The notes under the pieces are model-generated. The model worked only from the letters and a program-made list of their open reading frames with translations. It was not told the origin of the DNA and made no database searches. From Saccharopolyspora_C sp047200635 (lineage in GTDB: Bacteria; Actinomycetota; Actinomycetes; Mycobacteriales; Pseudonocardiaceae), in contig NZ_JBJZOI010000012.1 of assembly GCF_047200635.1 (NCBI RefSeq), positions 129,255 to 193,254 on the forward strand: 64,000 bases of DNA, read 5' to 3'. The translations under genes were made by a program, and so were the position numbers. Positions 42,250 to 52,347 of the stretch are shown here, in pieces (the stretch's first letter is position 1; the number at the start of each line of letters is the position of its first letter).

Positions 42250-45200
42250 TCAACCCGCCGGGACGGGACGTCCGGCCAGCGAGGTGAGCAGCGCGGCGCA
42301 CCACTCCAGCAACGCCTCGTCCCGCAGCGGCGGGGCGCCGATCCGCCCACCCGCGGCGCCCTCGGTCGGCCGCGGGACCGAGACCGTGCGCACCGTGGGC
42401 TTGTAGACCGCCTTCGGGTGCAGGCGCTTGAGCCGCATCTGCTGCGAGTCGGCCAGCTCCAGCGGCGCCACCCGCAGCGAGGACCCCTGCAGGGTCACCT
42501 CGGTGACCCCGTGCTCGCGGCACACCTGGCGGAACGCGGCGACCGCCAGCAGGCGCAGCACCGGTTCCGGCGGGGGCCCGTAGCGGTCCTCCAGCTCGGC
42601 GCGCACCGCGTCCAGCGCGGCCTGATCCCCGGCCGCGGCGATCTTGCGGTAGGCCTCCAGCCGCAACCGCTCCCCCGGCACGTAGTCGTGCGGGATGTGC
42701 GCGTCCACCGGCAGGTCCACCCGCACCTCGGCCAGTTCCCGCTCCACGTCTCCGGATTCGGCGCCCGCGTGCTGCTTGAACGCCTCCACGGCCTCGCCGA
42801 CCAGCCGCACGTACAGGTCGAAGCCGACGCCCGCGATGTGCCCGGACTGCTCGGCCCCGAGGATGTTGCCCGCGCCCCGGATCTCCAGATCCTTCATCGC
42901 CACGGCCATCCCCGCGCCCAGCTCGGAGTTCTGCGCGATCGTCGCCAGCCGGTCGTGCGCGGTGTCGGTGAGCGGCTTCTCGCCCGGGTACAGGAAGTAC
43001 GCGTAGCCGCGCTCCCTGGCCCGGCCGACGCGGCCGCGCAGCTGGTGCAGCTGGGAGAGCCCGAGCATGTCGGAGCGCTCCACGATCAGGGTGTTGGCGT
43101 TGGAGATGTCCAGCCCGGTCTCGACGATCGTGGTGCACACCAGCACGTCGTGCTCGCGCTCCCAGAAACCCTGGATGATCTTCTCCAGGCGGTCCTCGTT
43201 CATCTGGCCGTGCGCGGTGACGATCCGCGCCTCCGGCACCAGCTCCCGCAACGAGCGGGCCGCCTTCTCGATCGTCGAGACCCGGTTGTGCACGAAGAAC
43301 ACCTGGCCGTCGCGCAGCAGCTCGCGGCGGATCGCGGCACCGACCTGCTTCTGGTCGTAGGCGCCGACGTAGGTCAGCACCGGGTGCCGCTCCTCGGGCG
43401 GCGTCAGGATGGTCGACATCTCGCGGATGCCCGCCATGCTCATCTCCAGCGTCCGCGGGATGGGCGTCGCCGACATCGTCAGCACGTCCACGTGGGTGCG
43501 CAGCGCCTTGATGTGCTCCTTGTGCTCCACGCCGAAGCGCTGCTCCTCGTCCACGATGACCAGGCCGAGGTCCTTGTACCGCACACCGGTCTGCAGCAGC
43601 CGGTGGGTGCCGATGACGATGTCCACCGAGCCGTCGGCGAGCCCGCGCACCGTCTGCTCCGACTCCTGCGGATCGGTGAACCGGGACAGGCCCTTGACCG
43701 TCACCGGGAACGAGCGCATCCGGTCGGTGAAGGTGTTCAGGTGCTGCTGGGCGAGCAGCGTCGTGGGCACCAGCACCGCGACCTGCTTGCCGTCCTGCAC
43801 CGCCTTGAACGCCGCGCGCACCGCGATCTCGGTCTTGCCGTAACCGACGTCACCGCAGATCACCCGGTCCATCGGCACCGGGCGCTGCATGTCGGCCTTG
43901 GCCTCGTCGATCGCGGCGAGCTGGTCACCGGTCTCGGTGTAGGGGAAGGCGTCCTCCAGCTCGCGCTGCCACGGGGTGTCGGCGCCGAAGGCGTGCCCCG
44001 GGGCGGACTGTCGGGCGGCGTAGAGCTGCACCAGCTCCGCCGCGATCTCCTTGACCGCCTTGCGGGCCTTGGCCTTGGTGCTCTTCCAGTCGGAGCCGCC
44101 GAGCTTGTTCAGCGCGGGCAACTCGCCGCCCACGTAGCGGGAGATCTCGTCGAGCTGGTCGGTGGGCACGAACAGGCGGTCGCCGGGCTGACCGCGCTTG
44201 CTCGACGCGTACTCCAGCACCAGGTACTCGCGGGTCGCGCCGCCCACGGTGCGCTGCACCATCTCCACGTACTTGCCGATGCCGTGCTGCTCGTGGACGA
44301 CGAAGTCCCCCGCCTTGAGCGCCAGCGGATCGACCGCGTTGCGCCGCCGCGAGGGCATCCGGCGCATGTCCTTCGTGGAGGTGCCGCCGCGACCGCCGGT
44401 CAGGTCGGTCTCGGTGAGCACCACCAGCCCGACCCCGGGCGCCGCGAATCCGTCCTCCAGCCCGCCGCGCACCACCGTGATCATCCCGGGTTCGGGGGCG
44501 GTGCGGAGCCCGTCAGCGGCGTGGCGCACCGGCAGCTCCGCGTCCCGGAACTGCTGCACCGCGCGCTGCGCCGTGCCCTGTCCCGGCACCACCAGCACCG
44601 CGGCCCCACCGGAGGCGGTGTGCGCGCGCAGGTCGGTGAACGCGCGCTCGACCTCGCCCCGGTACGCCTCGACCTGCTTGAGGCCCAGGTGCACGACGTC
44701 GCGGTCCTCGCTGTCGCTACTGAGCTGGGTCAGCGACCACCACGGCAGCCCGATCTCCCGGGTGCGCTCCGCGACCTCGGCCAGGCCCCGGTAGGCGGCG
44801 GCCCCCAGGTCGATCGGGGCCTTGCCGCCGTCGGCGGCGACCATCCAGGAGGCCTCCAGGAACTCCTGCCCGGTGCGCACCAGGTCGGCGGCCCGCGCCC
44901 GCACCTTCTCCGGGTCGGCGAGCAGCACGTGGGTGCCCTCGGGCACGAGCTCGGTGAGCAGCCGCATCTCCCCGTCGCACAGCGCCGGGATCAACGCCTC
45001 CATGCCCTCGACGGCCGCCCCTCCCGCGATCTTGCCGAGCATCTCGGACAGGTGCGCGTCGGCCTCGTGCTGGCGGGCCAGCTCGGCCGCGCGCTCCGCG
45101 ACCTCCGGCGTGATCAGCAGCTCGCGGCAGGCCGGGGCGTGCAGCGAGGTGTCGGTGGCCTCGGGCAGGGAGCGCTGGTCGGCTACCGAGAACGGCCGGA

Positions 45201-45870
45201 TCCCGGTGACCTCGTCGCCCCAGAACTCCACCCGCAGCGGGTGCTCGACGGTCGGTGGGAAGACGTCGACGATGCCGCCGCGCACGGCGAACTCACCGCG
45301 CTTCTCGACCATGTCCACGCGCTGGTAGGCGAGGCCGGCGAGGCGCTGCACCAGGTCTTCGAAGTCGTGCTCGTCACCCGGGCCGAGCCGCACCGGCGGC
45401 AGCTCGCCGAGGCCGGGGGCGATCGGCTGGATCAGGCTGCGGACCGTGGTCACCAGGACCCGGACCGGGCCCTCCGCGTGCTCCTCCGGGTGCGCGAGCC
45501 TGCGCAGCGCGGCGAGCCGCCGCCCGACCGTGTCGGCGCGCGGGGACAACCGCTCGTGCGGCAGCGTCTCCCAGGACGGGAACACCACCACGCCGTCGGG
45601 GCCGAGCAGGCCCTCCAGCGCGGCCGCCGTCTCCTCGGCCTCGCGGCCGGTGGCGGTCACCAGCAGCACCGGGCTCGCCGCGCCGGGCCCCGCCGCCAGG
45701 GCGGCGGCGGCCAGCGGGCGCGCCGCGACCGGCCCCTCCAGCAGCAGGTGCGGGCGGCCCGCCGCCGCGACCACGGCGCCGAACGTCTCCTCCCGCAGCA
45801 GGGCGTCGAGCAGCCCGTGCAACGCGGCCGGGGTCGCATCGGTCGCCGGGGCAGCAGCAGCCTGGGTCAT
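42250..45870 (-). CDS. mfd: Transcription-repair coupling factor Mfd
   Basis: Removes stalled RNA polymerase from damaged DNA and recruits UvrA. 1206 residues from ATG 45870, which has GAGGGA at the right distance. N-terminal UvrB-like domains (LLVTATGREAEETAAALEGLLG), then the RNA-polymerase interacting region with DPLALKAGDFVVHEQHGIGKYVEMVQR, translocase Walker A ICGDVGYGKTEIAVRAAFKA, DEEQ box VIVDEEQRFGVEHKE, SATPIPRTLEMSM, and TRG/motif VI LHQLRGRVGRARERGYAY. The C-terminal domain 7 follows. Full length. Confidence 0.97.
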   Translation of the reverse strand: MTQAAAAPATDATPAALHGLLDALLREETFGAVVAAAGRPHLLLEGPVAARPLAAAALAAGPGAASPVLLVTATGREAEETAAALEGLLGPDGVVVFPSWETLPHERLSPRADTVGRRLAALRRLAHPEEHAEGPVRVLVTTVRSLIQPIAPGLGELPPVRLGPGDEHDFEDLVQRLAGLAYQRVDMVEKRGEFAVRGGIVDVFPPTVEHPLRVEFWGDEVTGIRPFSVADQRSLPEATDTSLHAPACRELLITPEVAERAAELARQHEADAHLSEMLGKIAGGAAVEGMEALIPALCDGEMRLLTELVPEGTHVLLADPEKVRARAADLVRTGQEFLEASWMVAADGGKAPIDLGAAAYRGLAEVAERTREIGLPWWSLTQLSSDSEDRDVVHLGLKQVEAYRGEVERAFTDLRAHTASGGAAVLVVPGQGTAQRAVQQFRDAELPVRHAADGLRTAPEPGMITVVRGGLEDGFAAPGVGLVVLTETDLTGGRGGTSTKDMRRMPSRRRNAVDPLALKAGDFVVHEQHGIGKYVEMVQRTVGGATREYLVLEYASSKRGQPGDRLFVPTDQLDEISRYVGGELPALNKLGGSDWKSTKAKARKAVKEIAAELVQLYAARQSAPGHAFGADTPWQRELEDAFPYTETGDQLAAIDEAKADMQRPVPMDRVICGDVGYGKTEIAVRAAFKAVQDGKQVAVLVPTTLLAQQHLNTFTDRMRSFPVTVKGLSRFTDPQESEQTVRGLADGSVDIVIGTHRLLQTGVRYKDLGLVIVDEEQRFGVEHKEHIKALRTHVDVLTMSATPIPRTLEMSMAGIREMSTILTPPEERHPVLTYVGAYDQKQVGAAIRRELLRDGQVFFVHNRVSTIEKAARSLRELVPEARIVTAHGQMNEDRLEKIIQGFWEREHDVLVCTTIVETGLDISNANTLIVERSDMLGLSQLHQLRGRVGRARERGYAYFLYPGEKPLTDTAHDRLATIAQNSELGAGMAVAMKDLEIRGAGNILGAEQSGHIAGVGFDLYVRLVGEAVEAFKQHAGAESGDVERELAEVRVDLPVDAHIPHDYVPGERLRLEAYRKIAAAGDQAALDAVRAELEDRYGPPPEPVLRLLAVAAFRQVCREHGVTEVTLQGSSLRVAPLELADSQQMRLKRLHPKAVYKPTVRTVSVPRPTEGAAGGRIGAPPLRDEALLEWCAALLTSLAGRPVPAG

Positions 45871-46181
45871 CACAATCCCTCGCACCGAGAAGTCTTCGGG
45901 AACACGCGCGGATCCGGCACACCGGTCCGGCCGATCCCGCGGGCGGCGGCGCGATCGGGCCTGCTCGCCCTGGTGGACCGCGAACCGGTACGGATGGCGG
46001 GAGTCGGCGTCCAGCCTACGACTCCGCACCGACGGCGTCCGCCCGCCCCGCGTCCGCCCGGCCCGGCCGACGGCGGGGATCGCGGCTCGCCGTCAGCGGC
46101 GGGGCGGCGGCGAGCCGGGTTGCCGCCGGCGCAAGAGGACCGCTTCCCGGCGGCTCCGCGCGCACCGGCGCGACCGGGAGG
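45871..46181. other. 311-nt intergenic region upstream of mfd
   Basis: Very GC-rich, with no supported gene. It must contain the mfd promoter; I cannot fix it. No obvious terminator stem for the TetR gene could be assigned with confidence. Confidence 0.45.
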
Positions 46182-46871
46182 TCAGCGCCAGCTGCCGAGC
46201 TTGGGCTTGTGCTCCAGGTTGGAGAGGCCGTTCCAGGCGATGTTGACGAGGTGGGCGGCGACCTCGTCCTTCTTCGGCTTGCGGGCCTCCAGCCACCACT
46301 GGCCGACCAGCGCGACCATGCCCACGAGCGCCTGGCTGTAGAGCGGGGCCAGCTTCGCGTCGTAGCCCTTGGCGCTGAACTGGAGCCCGAGGATGTGCTC
46401 GACCTGGCTGGCGATGTCGTTGAGCAGCGAGGAGAACGTGCCCGTCGTGCTCGCCACCGGGGAGTCCCGGACCAGGATGCGGAAGCCGTCGGTCGAGGTG
46501 TCGATGTACTCCAGCAGCGCGCCCGCCGCCTGCTCCAGCAGCGCGCGCGGGTGCCCGGCGGACAGCGCCGAGACCATCGAGTCGAGCAGCGCGCGCATCT
46601 CGCGGTCCACGACGACCGCGTAGATGCCCTCCTTGCCGCCGAAGTGCTCGTAGACGACCGGCTTGGAGACGCCCGCGCGGTGCGCGATCTCCTCGATGGA
46701 GGCCGCCTCGAAGCCCTTCTCGGCGAACAGCGCCCTGGCCACGTCGAGCAGCTGCTGGCGCCGCTCCTCGCCGGTCATCCGGACCCGGGTCGTGCGCGCC
46801 GACCGGCGCCTCGTCTCCGAGTCCGGGGAATCGCGCCTGCGCCGTGCCGCCACGTCAGCCACCTTATCCAT
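46182..46871 (-). CDS. TetR family transcriptional regulator
   Basis: 229 residues from ATG 46871 (the second in-frame ATG, residue 32, is possible). HTH: LLDVARALFAEKGFEAASIEEIAHRAGVSKPVVYEHFGGKEGIYAVVV, near the N-terminus. The C-terminal ligand domain has QWWLEARKPKKDEVAAHLVNIAWNGLSNL, typical of actinobacterial regulators located beside acyl-CoA desaturase genes. It lies 183 nt downstream of the desaturase on the same strand and may control it through the palindrome at 48112. Confidence 0.92.
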   Translation of the reverse strand: MDKVADVAARRRRDSPDSETRRRSARTTRVRMTGEERRQQLLDVARALFAEKGFEAASIEEIAHRAGVSKPVVYEHFGGKEGIYAVVVDREMRALLDSMVSALSAGHPRALLEQAAGALLEYIDTSTDGFRILVRDSPVASTTGTFSSLLNDIASQVEHILGLQFSAKGYDAKLAPLYSQALVGMVALVGQWWLEARKPKKDEVAAHLVNIAWNGLSNLEHKPKLGSWR

Positions 46872-47030
46872 GCCTTCTGCCCGCGACGCGGGCCTCTCCG
46901 GGGCTAGCCGCGGTTCGTGGAGGACGCACCGGCCGGATCGCGACAACCCCGCCCGGGCAGCGCACGGCCCCGACCCGCGCGCCGGAGCGCGCCGACCGGG
47001 GCCGTGCCCGCGGACCTTCCCCCACCGGAA

Positions 47031-47048
47031 CCCGGGCCTGCGCCCGGG
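47031..47048 (-). terminator. Hairpin just downstream of the desaturase gene
   Basis: CCCGGGC and GCCCGGG around a 4-nt loop, 6 nt past the desaturase stop codon. Confidence 0.5.
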
Positions 47049-47054
47049 CGACGA

Positions 47055-48020
47055 TCAGCCCTTGTAGTCGGTGACCGCGATGCGGGCCAGGCGCTTCTCG
47101 TTCGGCCAGCGGACCTTCCAGGCCCAGCCGAGCTTCTCGAAGATCCAGATGACCCGCGCGGAGATGTCCAGCTGCCCGCGCCGCACCCCGTGCCGGGCGC
47201 AGGTCGGGTCGGCGTGGTGCGAGTTGTGCCAGGACTCACCGAAGGACACGATCGCCAGCGGCCAGAAGTTCGAGGCCTTGTCCCGGCTCTTGTACGGGCG
47301 CTCGCCGATCATGTGGCAGATCGAGTTCACCGACCACGTGATGTGGTGCAGCAGCGAGACGCGCACCAGGCCGGCCCAGAAGAAGCCGGTCAGCGCGCCC
47401 CACCAGGACCAGGTCAGCAGCCCGCCGAGCACCGCGGGCAGCAGCAGGCTCAGCGCGGTCCACAGCACGAACAGGTTGTTCAGCTTGACCAGCCGCGTTT
47501 CCTTGTGCAGGTCCGGGGCGAAGCGGTCCTCGTTGGTCATGTCGCGGTCGAACAGCCAACCCATGTGGGCGTGCCAGAAGCCCTTGGCCAGCGCGCCCGG
47601 GGTGCTGCCGAAGCGCCACGGCGAGTGCGGGTCGCCGTCGCGGTCCGAGTAGGCGTGGTGCCTGCGGTGGTCGGCGACCCAGGTGATCACCGGTCCCTGC
47701 AGCGAGGTCATCCCGGCGATGGCCAGGGTCGCGCGGACCGGCCAGTTCGACTTGAAGGAGCCGTGCGTGAACAGCCGGTGGAAGCCGACGGTCACGCCGA
47801 GCCCGCTGAACACGTAGAAGAAGGCCGCCAGCCCGACGTCCACCCAGCCCAGGCCCCACCCCCAGGCGAACGGGACGGCTGCGACCAGTGCGACGCACGG
47901 GACCAGGACGAACACGTAGACGAAGAACTGGGCCAGCCGGGGGCGGTCGCCCGCCGTCAGCGGCTTCGGCCCGGTATCAGTACCGGTTTCCTCGGTAGCA
48001 ACGTCGGTTGCTGCGGTCAT
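47055..48020 (-). CDS. Acyl-CoA (delta-9 type) fatty acid desaturase
   Basis: Membrane di-iron enzyme introducing a double bond into acyl-CoA. 321 residues from ATG 48020 with GAGG 7 nt upstream; GTG 48026 is too close to that site. All three histidine boxes are present: HRLFTHGSF (about 80), HRRHHAYSD (about 117) and HNSHHADP (about 264), with four membrane helices between. Related to mycobacterial DesA3. Probably controls membrane fluidity, regulated by the adjacent TetR. Confidence 0.94.
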   Translation of the reverse strand: MTAATDVATEETGTDTGPKPLTAGDRPRLAQFFVYVFVLVPCVALVAAVPFAWGWGLGWVDVGLAAFFYVFSGLGVTVGFHRLFTHGSFKSNWPVRATLAIAGMTSLQGPVITWVADHRRHHAYSDRDGDPHSPWRFGSTPGALAKGFWHAHMGWLFDRDMTNEDRFAPDLHKETRLVKLNNLFVLWTALSLLLPAVLGGLLTWSWWGALTGFFWAGLVRVSLLHHITWSVNSICHMIGERPYKSRDKASNFWPLAIVSFGESWHNSHHADPTCARHGVRRGQLDISARVIWIFEKLGWAWKVRWPNEKRLARIAVTDYKG

Positions 48021-48332
48021 GCTCACTACCTCAACAGGGTCGGGTGGTGGAAAGGGGCGGCAGCGCCGGAAGGTTCGGCGTCGGCCCCGCAGATCCTACG
48101 GGACCGTAACCTACGCCAGCGTAAGTTGGTGGATGCGCAATCGTCACCCCCTGGCGACGGAAAAGCGGCGTGTCGTCGTCGTCCGGGCGTGTCTCATCGA
48201 GCGCGTGCGATCGTTCGTGCACCCGTGCGAGTGATCACCCTGGACGGCCGTGCCACGATGTCGACTGGACGGACGCGGCCGAGGGGCGGGCCGGTAAGCT
48301 CAGGCGCCGGGTCCGCGATCGACATCGCCCGA
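48021..48332. other. 312-nt gap: desaturase promoter region and tRNA-Gln upstream region
   Basis: Holds the palindrome at 48112-48123, presumed desaturase promoter elements and the tRNA-Gln promoter. No coding potential seen. Confidence 0.5.
48112..48123. promoter_or_regulatory. Candidate TetR operator upstream of the desaturase
   Basis: TACGCCAGCGTA, a perfect 12-bp palindrome inside a locally AT-richer patch (GTAACCTACGCC...), 92 nt before the desaturase start codon. The position fits a repressor site. Confidence 0.5.
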
Positions 48333-48403
48333 TCCGCCGTGGTGTAAAGGCAGCACCTCAGATTTTGGTTCTGATGGTCCAGGTTCGAGTCCTGGCGGCG
48401 GAG
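48333..48403 (+). tRNA. tRNA-Gln (anticodon UUG)
   Basis: Acceptor TCCGCCG/CGGCGGA, anticodon stem TCAGA/TCTGA with loop TTTTGGT (anticodon TTG), T arm CCAGG-TTCGAGT-CCTGG, discriminator G. No encoded CCA. Lies upstream of the GGDEF and glmU genes, a usual actinobacterial position. Confidence 0.95.
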
Positions 48404-48558
48404 CACCGGTCCCCGGGACCGGGTCCGGGCGGAGGTGTTCCTGACCGCCCGGCGAGCGATGCCGACGTCGAACCGTGGTCGATCGCCGACCTCCCCGGCC
48501 CCGGCCGGGTGTGGATGCCAGCAGGGGGTGTGCGCCGCTGCGCGAGGACACGACGGAC

Positions 48559-50265
48559 GTGCGCGACGACGCCGCAACCGCGCTGAGCGAGGTCAGCGAC
48601 GCGTGGTTGGTCGGTCGTGCTCGCGAGCTCAACGCCGTCGGCCAGAACGGCGACGCCCTCGGTCAGCGCAGCACCATCCGCGAGGCGGACGGCCTGCTCG
48701 CCGAGGCCCAGCGCCGGGGCGAACCCCGCGTCGTCGCCCAGATGCTGCGGCACTGCGCCGCGATGCGGCTGTCCACCTCCGGGCTCGCGCACGGCGCGGA
48801 GCCGCTGCTCGACGAACTCCTCACCCACAGCCGCAGGCACGGGCTGACCGTGCTGGAAGCCGACGCCTACGCGCTGCGGGGCAGGCGGGCCCTGCTCACC
48901 GGCAGCGAGGACAACGCGATCACCGAGGTCGCCAGCGGGCTGGCGATGCTGGAGGACGAGCCCGTCCCGGACACCGCGCTGGGCAGGCGCTCCTGGGACC
49001 GGCTGCTGGCGACCGCGCTGATCGACCTCGGCTCCGTGCTGACCCAGCTCGGCATCTACGAGACCGCCGACGAGGTGATGGCCCGCGCCCTGCACCGGAT
49101 CCGGGAGAGCGGCGGTCCGCACGAGATCGCGCTGCACATGATGAACCGCTGCCGGATGTTCCTCGGCTGGGGCCTGCGACTGGAGCGCATCGGGCAGGAG
49201 GCCGCCGCGGGTGAGCGGTTCAACACGGCCTCCGGCCTCGCCCTCGGGGTCGAGGTGCCGTGGCGGGAGTCGCTGTTCCCCCGGTTGGCCGACCGGTCGG
49301 CCGCCGACCAGATCCCGGTGCTCGGCGCCGCGCACGCGCTGGCCCGCCCGGCCCCGGAGCAGATCGAGCGGTTGCAGCGGCTGCGCTCGCTGGACCGCGC
49401 CATCCACCCGCGCGAGAAGATCATCGTGACCATCGCGCTGTCCCGCTGCCTGATCCAGGCGGGCAGACGAGCGGAGGCGGTGCGGATGCTCGCCGAGACC
49501 CGTTCCAAGGTCACCGCCGAGTCCGCCGACCCGACGCTGCGGCTCTCGCTGGCCCGCGAGTACGCGCAGCTCGCCGAGTTCGACCGCGACCACCGCACCA
49601 GCGACGCTGTGCACGACTACGTGCTGGACCTGGAGAACGAGCTGTGGGCGATGCGCGAGGGGCGCTACCTGACGCTGAGCACCCGGTTGGAGAACTCCCG
49701 GCTGAACCTGCGGCACGACGCGATCACCCAGCAGGCGTTGCAGGACCCGCTGACCGGCCTGTCCAACCGGCGCGCGCTCGACGAGCGGCTCGACTCGCTG
49801 CTGGACTCCCCCGAGGCGCAACCGCTGGCGGTGGCGCTGGTGGATCTCGACGGGTTCAAGGAGGTCAACGACCGGTGCTCGCACGCGGAGGGCGACGACG
49901 TGCTGCGGGTGGTGGCGAGCACGCTGCGGGACACGCTGCGGGTGGACGACTTCGTGGCCCGCTACGGCGGGGACGAGTTCGTGGTGCTGCTGCCGGGCGT
50001 GGCGCTGAGCGCGGCGGAATCGGCCCTGCGGCGCACGGTGGAGGCGATCGCGCGGCTGCCGAAGGCGCTCTCGCGCGGGGTGACGCTGTCGATCGGCGTG
50101 GTCGCCCGGCGCCCGCACGAGTCGGGGGCCCAGGTGCAGGCCCGCGCGGACGCGGCGATGTACCAGGCCAAGCGGGACGGCGGGAACCAGGTCGCGACCT
50201 TCTCGACGGACTCCGACGAGGCCGCCGAGGACCAGGAGACCTGGATTCCCCCGCAGCCGCACTGA
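48559..50265 (+). CDS. GGDEF-domain diguanylate cyclase with TPR-like sensory region
   Basis: 568 residues from GTG 48559 (GAGGA upstream; the frame is open to 48475). Residues 1-370 are helical and TPR-like (LLAEAQRRGEPRVVAQMLRHCAAM, EADAYALRGRRALLTG) without membrane helices. A short coiled linker leads to the GGDEF domain: DPLTGLSNRRALDERL, ALVDLDGFKEVND, and the intact active site RYGGDEF (about 468-474). It probably makes c-di-GMP in the cytoplasm, controlled by protein binding. No EAL domain. An RxxD inhibitory site is not obvious. Confidence 0.9.
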   Translation: MRDDAATALSEVSDAWLVGRARELNAVGQNGDALGQRSTIREADGLLAEAQRRGEPRVVAQMLRHCAAMRLSTSGLAHGAEPLLDELLTHSRRHGLTVLEADAYALRGRRALLTGSEDNAITEVASGLAMLEDEPVPDTALGRRSWDRLLATALIDLGSVLTQLGIYETADEVMARALHRIRESGGPHEIALHMMNRCRMFLGWGLRLERIGQEAAAGERFNTASGLALGVEVPWRESLFPRLADRSAADQIPVLGAAHALARPAPEQIERLQRLRSLDRAIHPREKIIVTIALSRCLIQAGRRAEAVRMLAETRSKVTAESADPTLRLSLAREYAQLAEFDRDHRTSDAVHDYVLDLENELWAMREGRYLTLSTRLENSRLNLRHDAITQQALQDPLTGLSNRRALDERLDSLLDSPEAQPLAVALVDLDGFKEVNDRCSHAEGDDVLRVVASTLRDTLRVDDFVARYGGDEFVVLLPGVALSAAESALRRTVEAIARLPKALSRGVTLSIGVVARRPHESGAQVQARADAAMYQAKRDGGNQVATFSTDSDEAAEDQETWIPPQPH

Positions 50266-50783
50266 TCCGGCCGCCCGGCTCGCGCGCCGGGCGCGGCGAC
50301 GGAAGCCCGTTGCCGCCGGGTGACCCGGGTCCCTGCACCGATCAGGTGCCGGTGAGGCTCGTTACACGGACACGAGACCCCGGCGGCCGAAATGGCCGGT
50401 TCACCCGGATCGGCCGTTCCGATGCTTGCGCGCGCACTCTCCGTGACTTCCGGATCCCCGAGCCGGGGAACCGCGGTTTTCCCGCGGACGGGCCCTCCGC
50501 GGCAGGACGACCACCCGCCGCGATCAGCTGCGCGTGATCGCAAAGTCGCAGTTCGGAACGGCCGTGGCACCCGGGTTCGGATGGACCCGGCGGGTATCAT
50601 CACTTCCCGCCGGACAAGCGGCGAGGGTCACCGGCGCAGGAGGGCGACGCCCCGGTTACCCTTCACCCGCTTGGACGCCATCAGCAGCCGGTTCGCGGCG
50701 AGAATGCTCACCGTGACCGCACCGACCAGGGCGACTCCGGCGTGTCGGCGTCGAACCCGCTTGAGACCCAAGGGAGTGCGTTG
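50266..50783. other. 518-nt gap before glmU
   Basis: No supported gene. It holds several short GC stems, for example CCGCGG-N5-CCGCGG near 50470, which may terminate the GGDEF transcript, and the glmU promoter. I found no riboswitch that I can name. Confidence 0.45.
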
Positions 50784-52325
50784 ATGCCCCAGGGCGAGAA
50801 CGCCCGGCCCGCGCCCCGCAGCACCTCCGGCGCGGCTTCCTCCGATCCCTCCGCGACGATCAGCACCGTCGTGCTCGCCGCGGGCGAGGGAACCCGGATG
50901 CGATCGGCCACGCCGAAGGTGCTGCACCGCCTCGCCGGCCGGCCGCTGGTCGAGCACGCGGTGCGCGCGGCCGCGGGCACCGGAACGGACGAGCTGGTCG
51001 TCGTGATCGGCCACGGCCGCGACGCCGTCGGCGAGCACCTGGCCGAGGTCGCCTCCGACCTGGGCCGCCCGGTGCTCACCGCCGTGCAGGACCAGCAGCT
51101 CGGCACGGGACACGCGGTGTCCTGCGGGCTGGGCGCGCTGGCGGACCCGCGCCGGGGCACCGTGCTGGTCAGCTACGGCGACGTTCCGCTGCTGGACACC
51201 GCCACCCTCACCGGCCTGCTCGACGAGCACCGGGAGCGGGGCAACGCGGTGACCGTGCTCTCCGCGGTCGTCGAGGATCCCACCGGCTACGGCCGGCTGG
51301 TGCGCGACGAGGCCGGCCAGGTCACCGGCATCGTCGAGCAGAAGGACGCCACCGGCGCGCAGGCCGAGATCCAGGAGATCAACTCCGGGGTCTACGCCTT
51401 CGACGCGGCAGTGCTCTCCGACGCGCTGGAGCGGCTGTCCACCGACAACGCCCAGGGCGAGCTCTACCTCACCGACGTGCTCGCCATCGCCCGCGCTGAG
51501 GGGCACGCCGTCGGCGCGCTGGTCTGCGCGGACACCTGGCTGGTCGAGGGCGTCAACGACCGGGTGCAGCTGGCCCGGCTCGGCGCGGAGCTCAACCGCA
51601 GGCTGGTGCTGGACTGGATGCGCGCGGGCGTCACCGTCACCGATCCGGCCTCGGTGTGGCTGGACCGCGACGTGATCCTGGACCGCGACGTGACCCTGGA
51701 GCCGGGTGTGCAGCTGCGCGGCGGCACCACCGTCGGCGCGGGTGCGCTGATCGGCCCGGACACCACGCTCACCGGCTGCACCGTGCACCCGGGCGCCTCC
51801 GTGGTGCGCAGCCACGGCGAGGGCGCCGAGGTGGGGCCGGGCGCCTCCGTCGGCCCGTTCGCCTACCTGCGCCCCGGCGCGGAGCTCGGCGAGCGCGGCA
51901 AGGTCGGCACCTTCGTCGAGGTCAAGAACTCCCGGATCGGCGAGGGCAGCAAGATCCCGCACCTGACCTACGTCGGGGACGCCGAGATCGGCGAGGGGAG
52001 CAACATCGGCGCGGCGACCGTGTTCGTGAACTACGACGGGGTCGCCAAGCACCGCACCGTGATCGGTTCCCACGCGCGGACGGGGGCGGACAACATGTTC
52101 GTCGCGCCCGTGCGGGTCGGGGACGGCGCCTACACCGCCGCCGGTTCGGTCATCACCCAAGACGTCCCCCCGGGCGCCATGGCGGTCGCCCGGGGACGGC
52201 AGCGCAACATCGAAGGCTGGGTGGCCCGGCGCCGCCCGGACACCGCCGCCGACCAGGCCGCTCAGCAGGCTCAGGAGCGGTCGGGATCTGACCTGACCAC
52301 CAATCCGATGAGTGACACCCGATGA
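50784..52325 (+). CDS. glmU: Bifunctional GlmU: GlcNAc-1-P uridyltransferase / GlcN-1-P acetyltransferase
   Basis: Makes UDP-GlcNAc for peptidoglycan. 513 residues from ATG 50784 (AGGGAG 8 nt upstream). Nucleotidyltransferase half: VVLAAGEGTRMRSATPKVLHRLAGRPL, QLGTGHAV, VSYGDVPLL, EINSGVYAF. Acetyltransferase left-handed beta helix: hexapeptide repeats around GAGALIGPDTTLTGCTV, then YVGDAEIGEGSNIGAATVFVNYDG and the His in KHRTVIG. The C-terminal 40 residues are a variable polar tail. Next to prs, 22 nt upstream. Confidence 0.96.
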   Translation: MPQGENARPAPRSTSGAASSDPSATISTVVLAAGEGTRMRSATPKVLHRLAGRPLVEHAVRAAAGTGTDELVVVIGHGRDAVGEHLAEVASDLGRPVLTAVQDQQLGTGHAVSCGLGALADPRRGTVLVSYGDVPLLDTATLTGLLDEHRERGNAVTVLSAVVEDPTGYGRLVRDEAGQVTGIVEQKDATGAQAEIQEINSGVYAFDAAVLSDALERLSTDNAQGELYLTDVLAIARAEGHAVGALVCADTWLVEGVNDRVQLARLGAELNRRLVLDWMRAGVTVTDPASVWLDRDVILDRDVTLEPGVQLRGGTTVGAGALIGPDTTLTGCTVHPGASVVRSHGEGAEVGPGASVGPFAYLRPGAELGERGKVGTFVEVKNSRIGEGSKIPHLTYVGDAEIGEGSNIGAATVFVNYDGVAKHRTVIGSHARTGADNMFVAPVRVGDGAYTAAGSVITQDVPPGAMAVARGRQRNIEGWVARRRPDTAADQAAQQAQERSGSDLTTNPMSDTR

Positions 52326-52347
52326 CGGGGGTCAACGGGGAGGGACG

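Noticed and set aside
42418..46341. 1307-residue frame opposite mfd
   Set aside because: Antisense to a full-length Mfd with all motifs intact.
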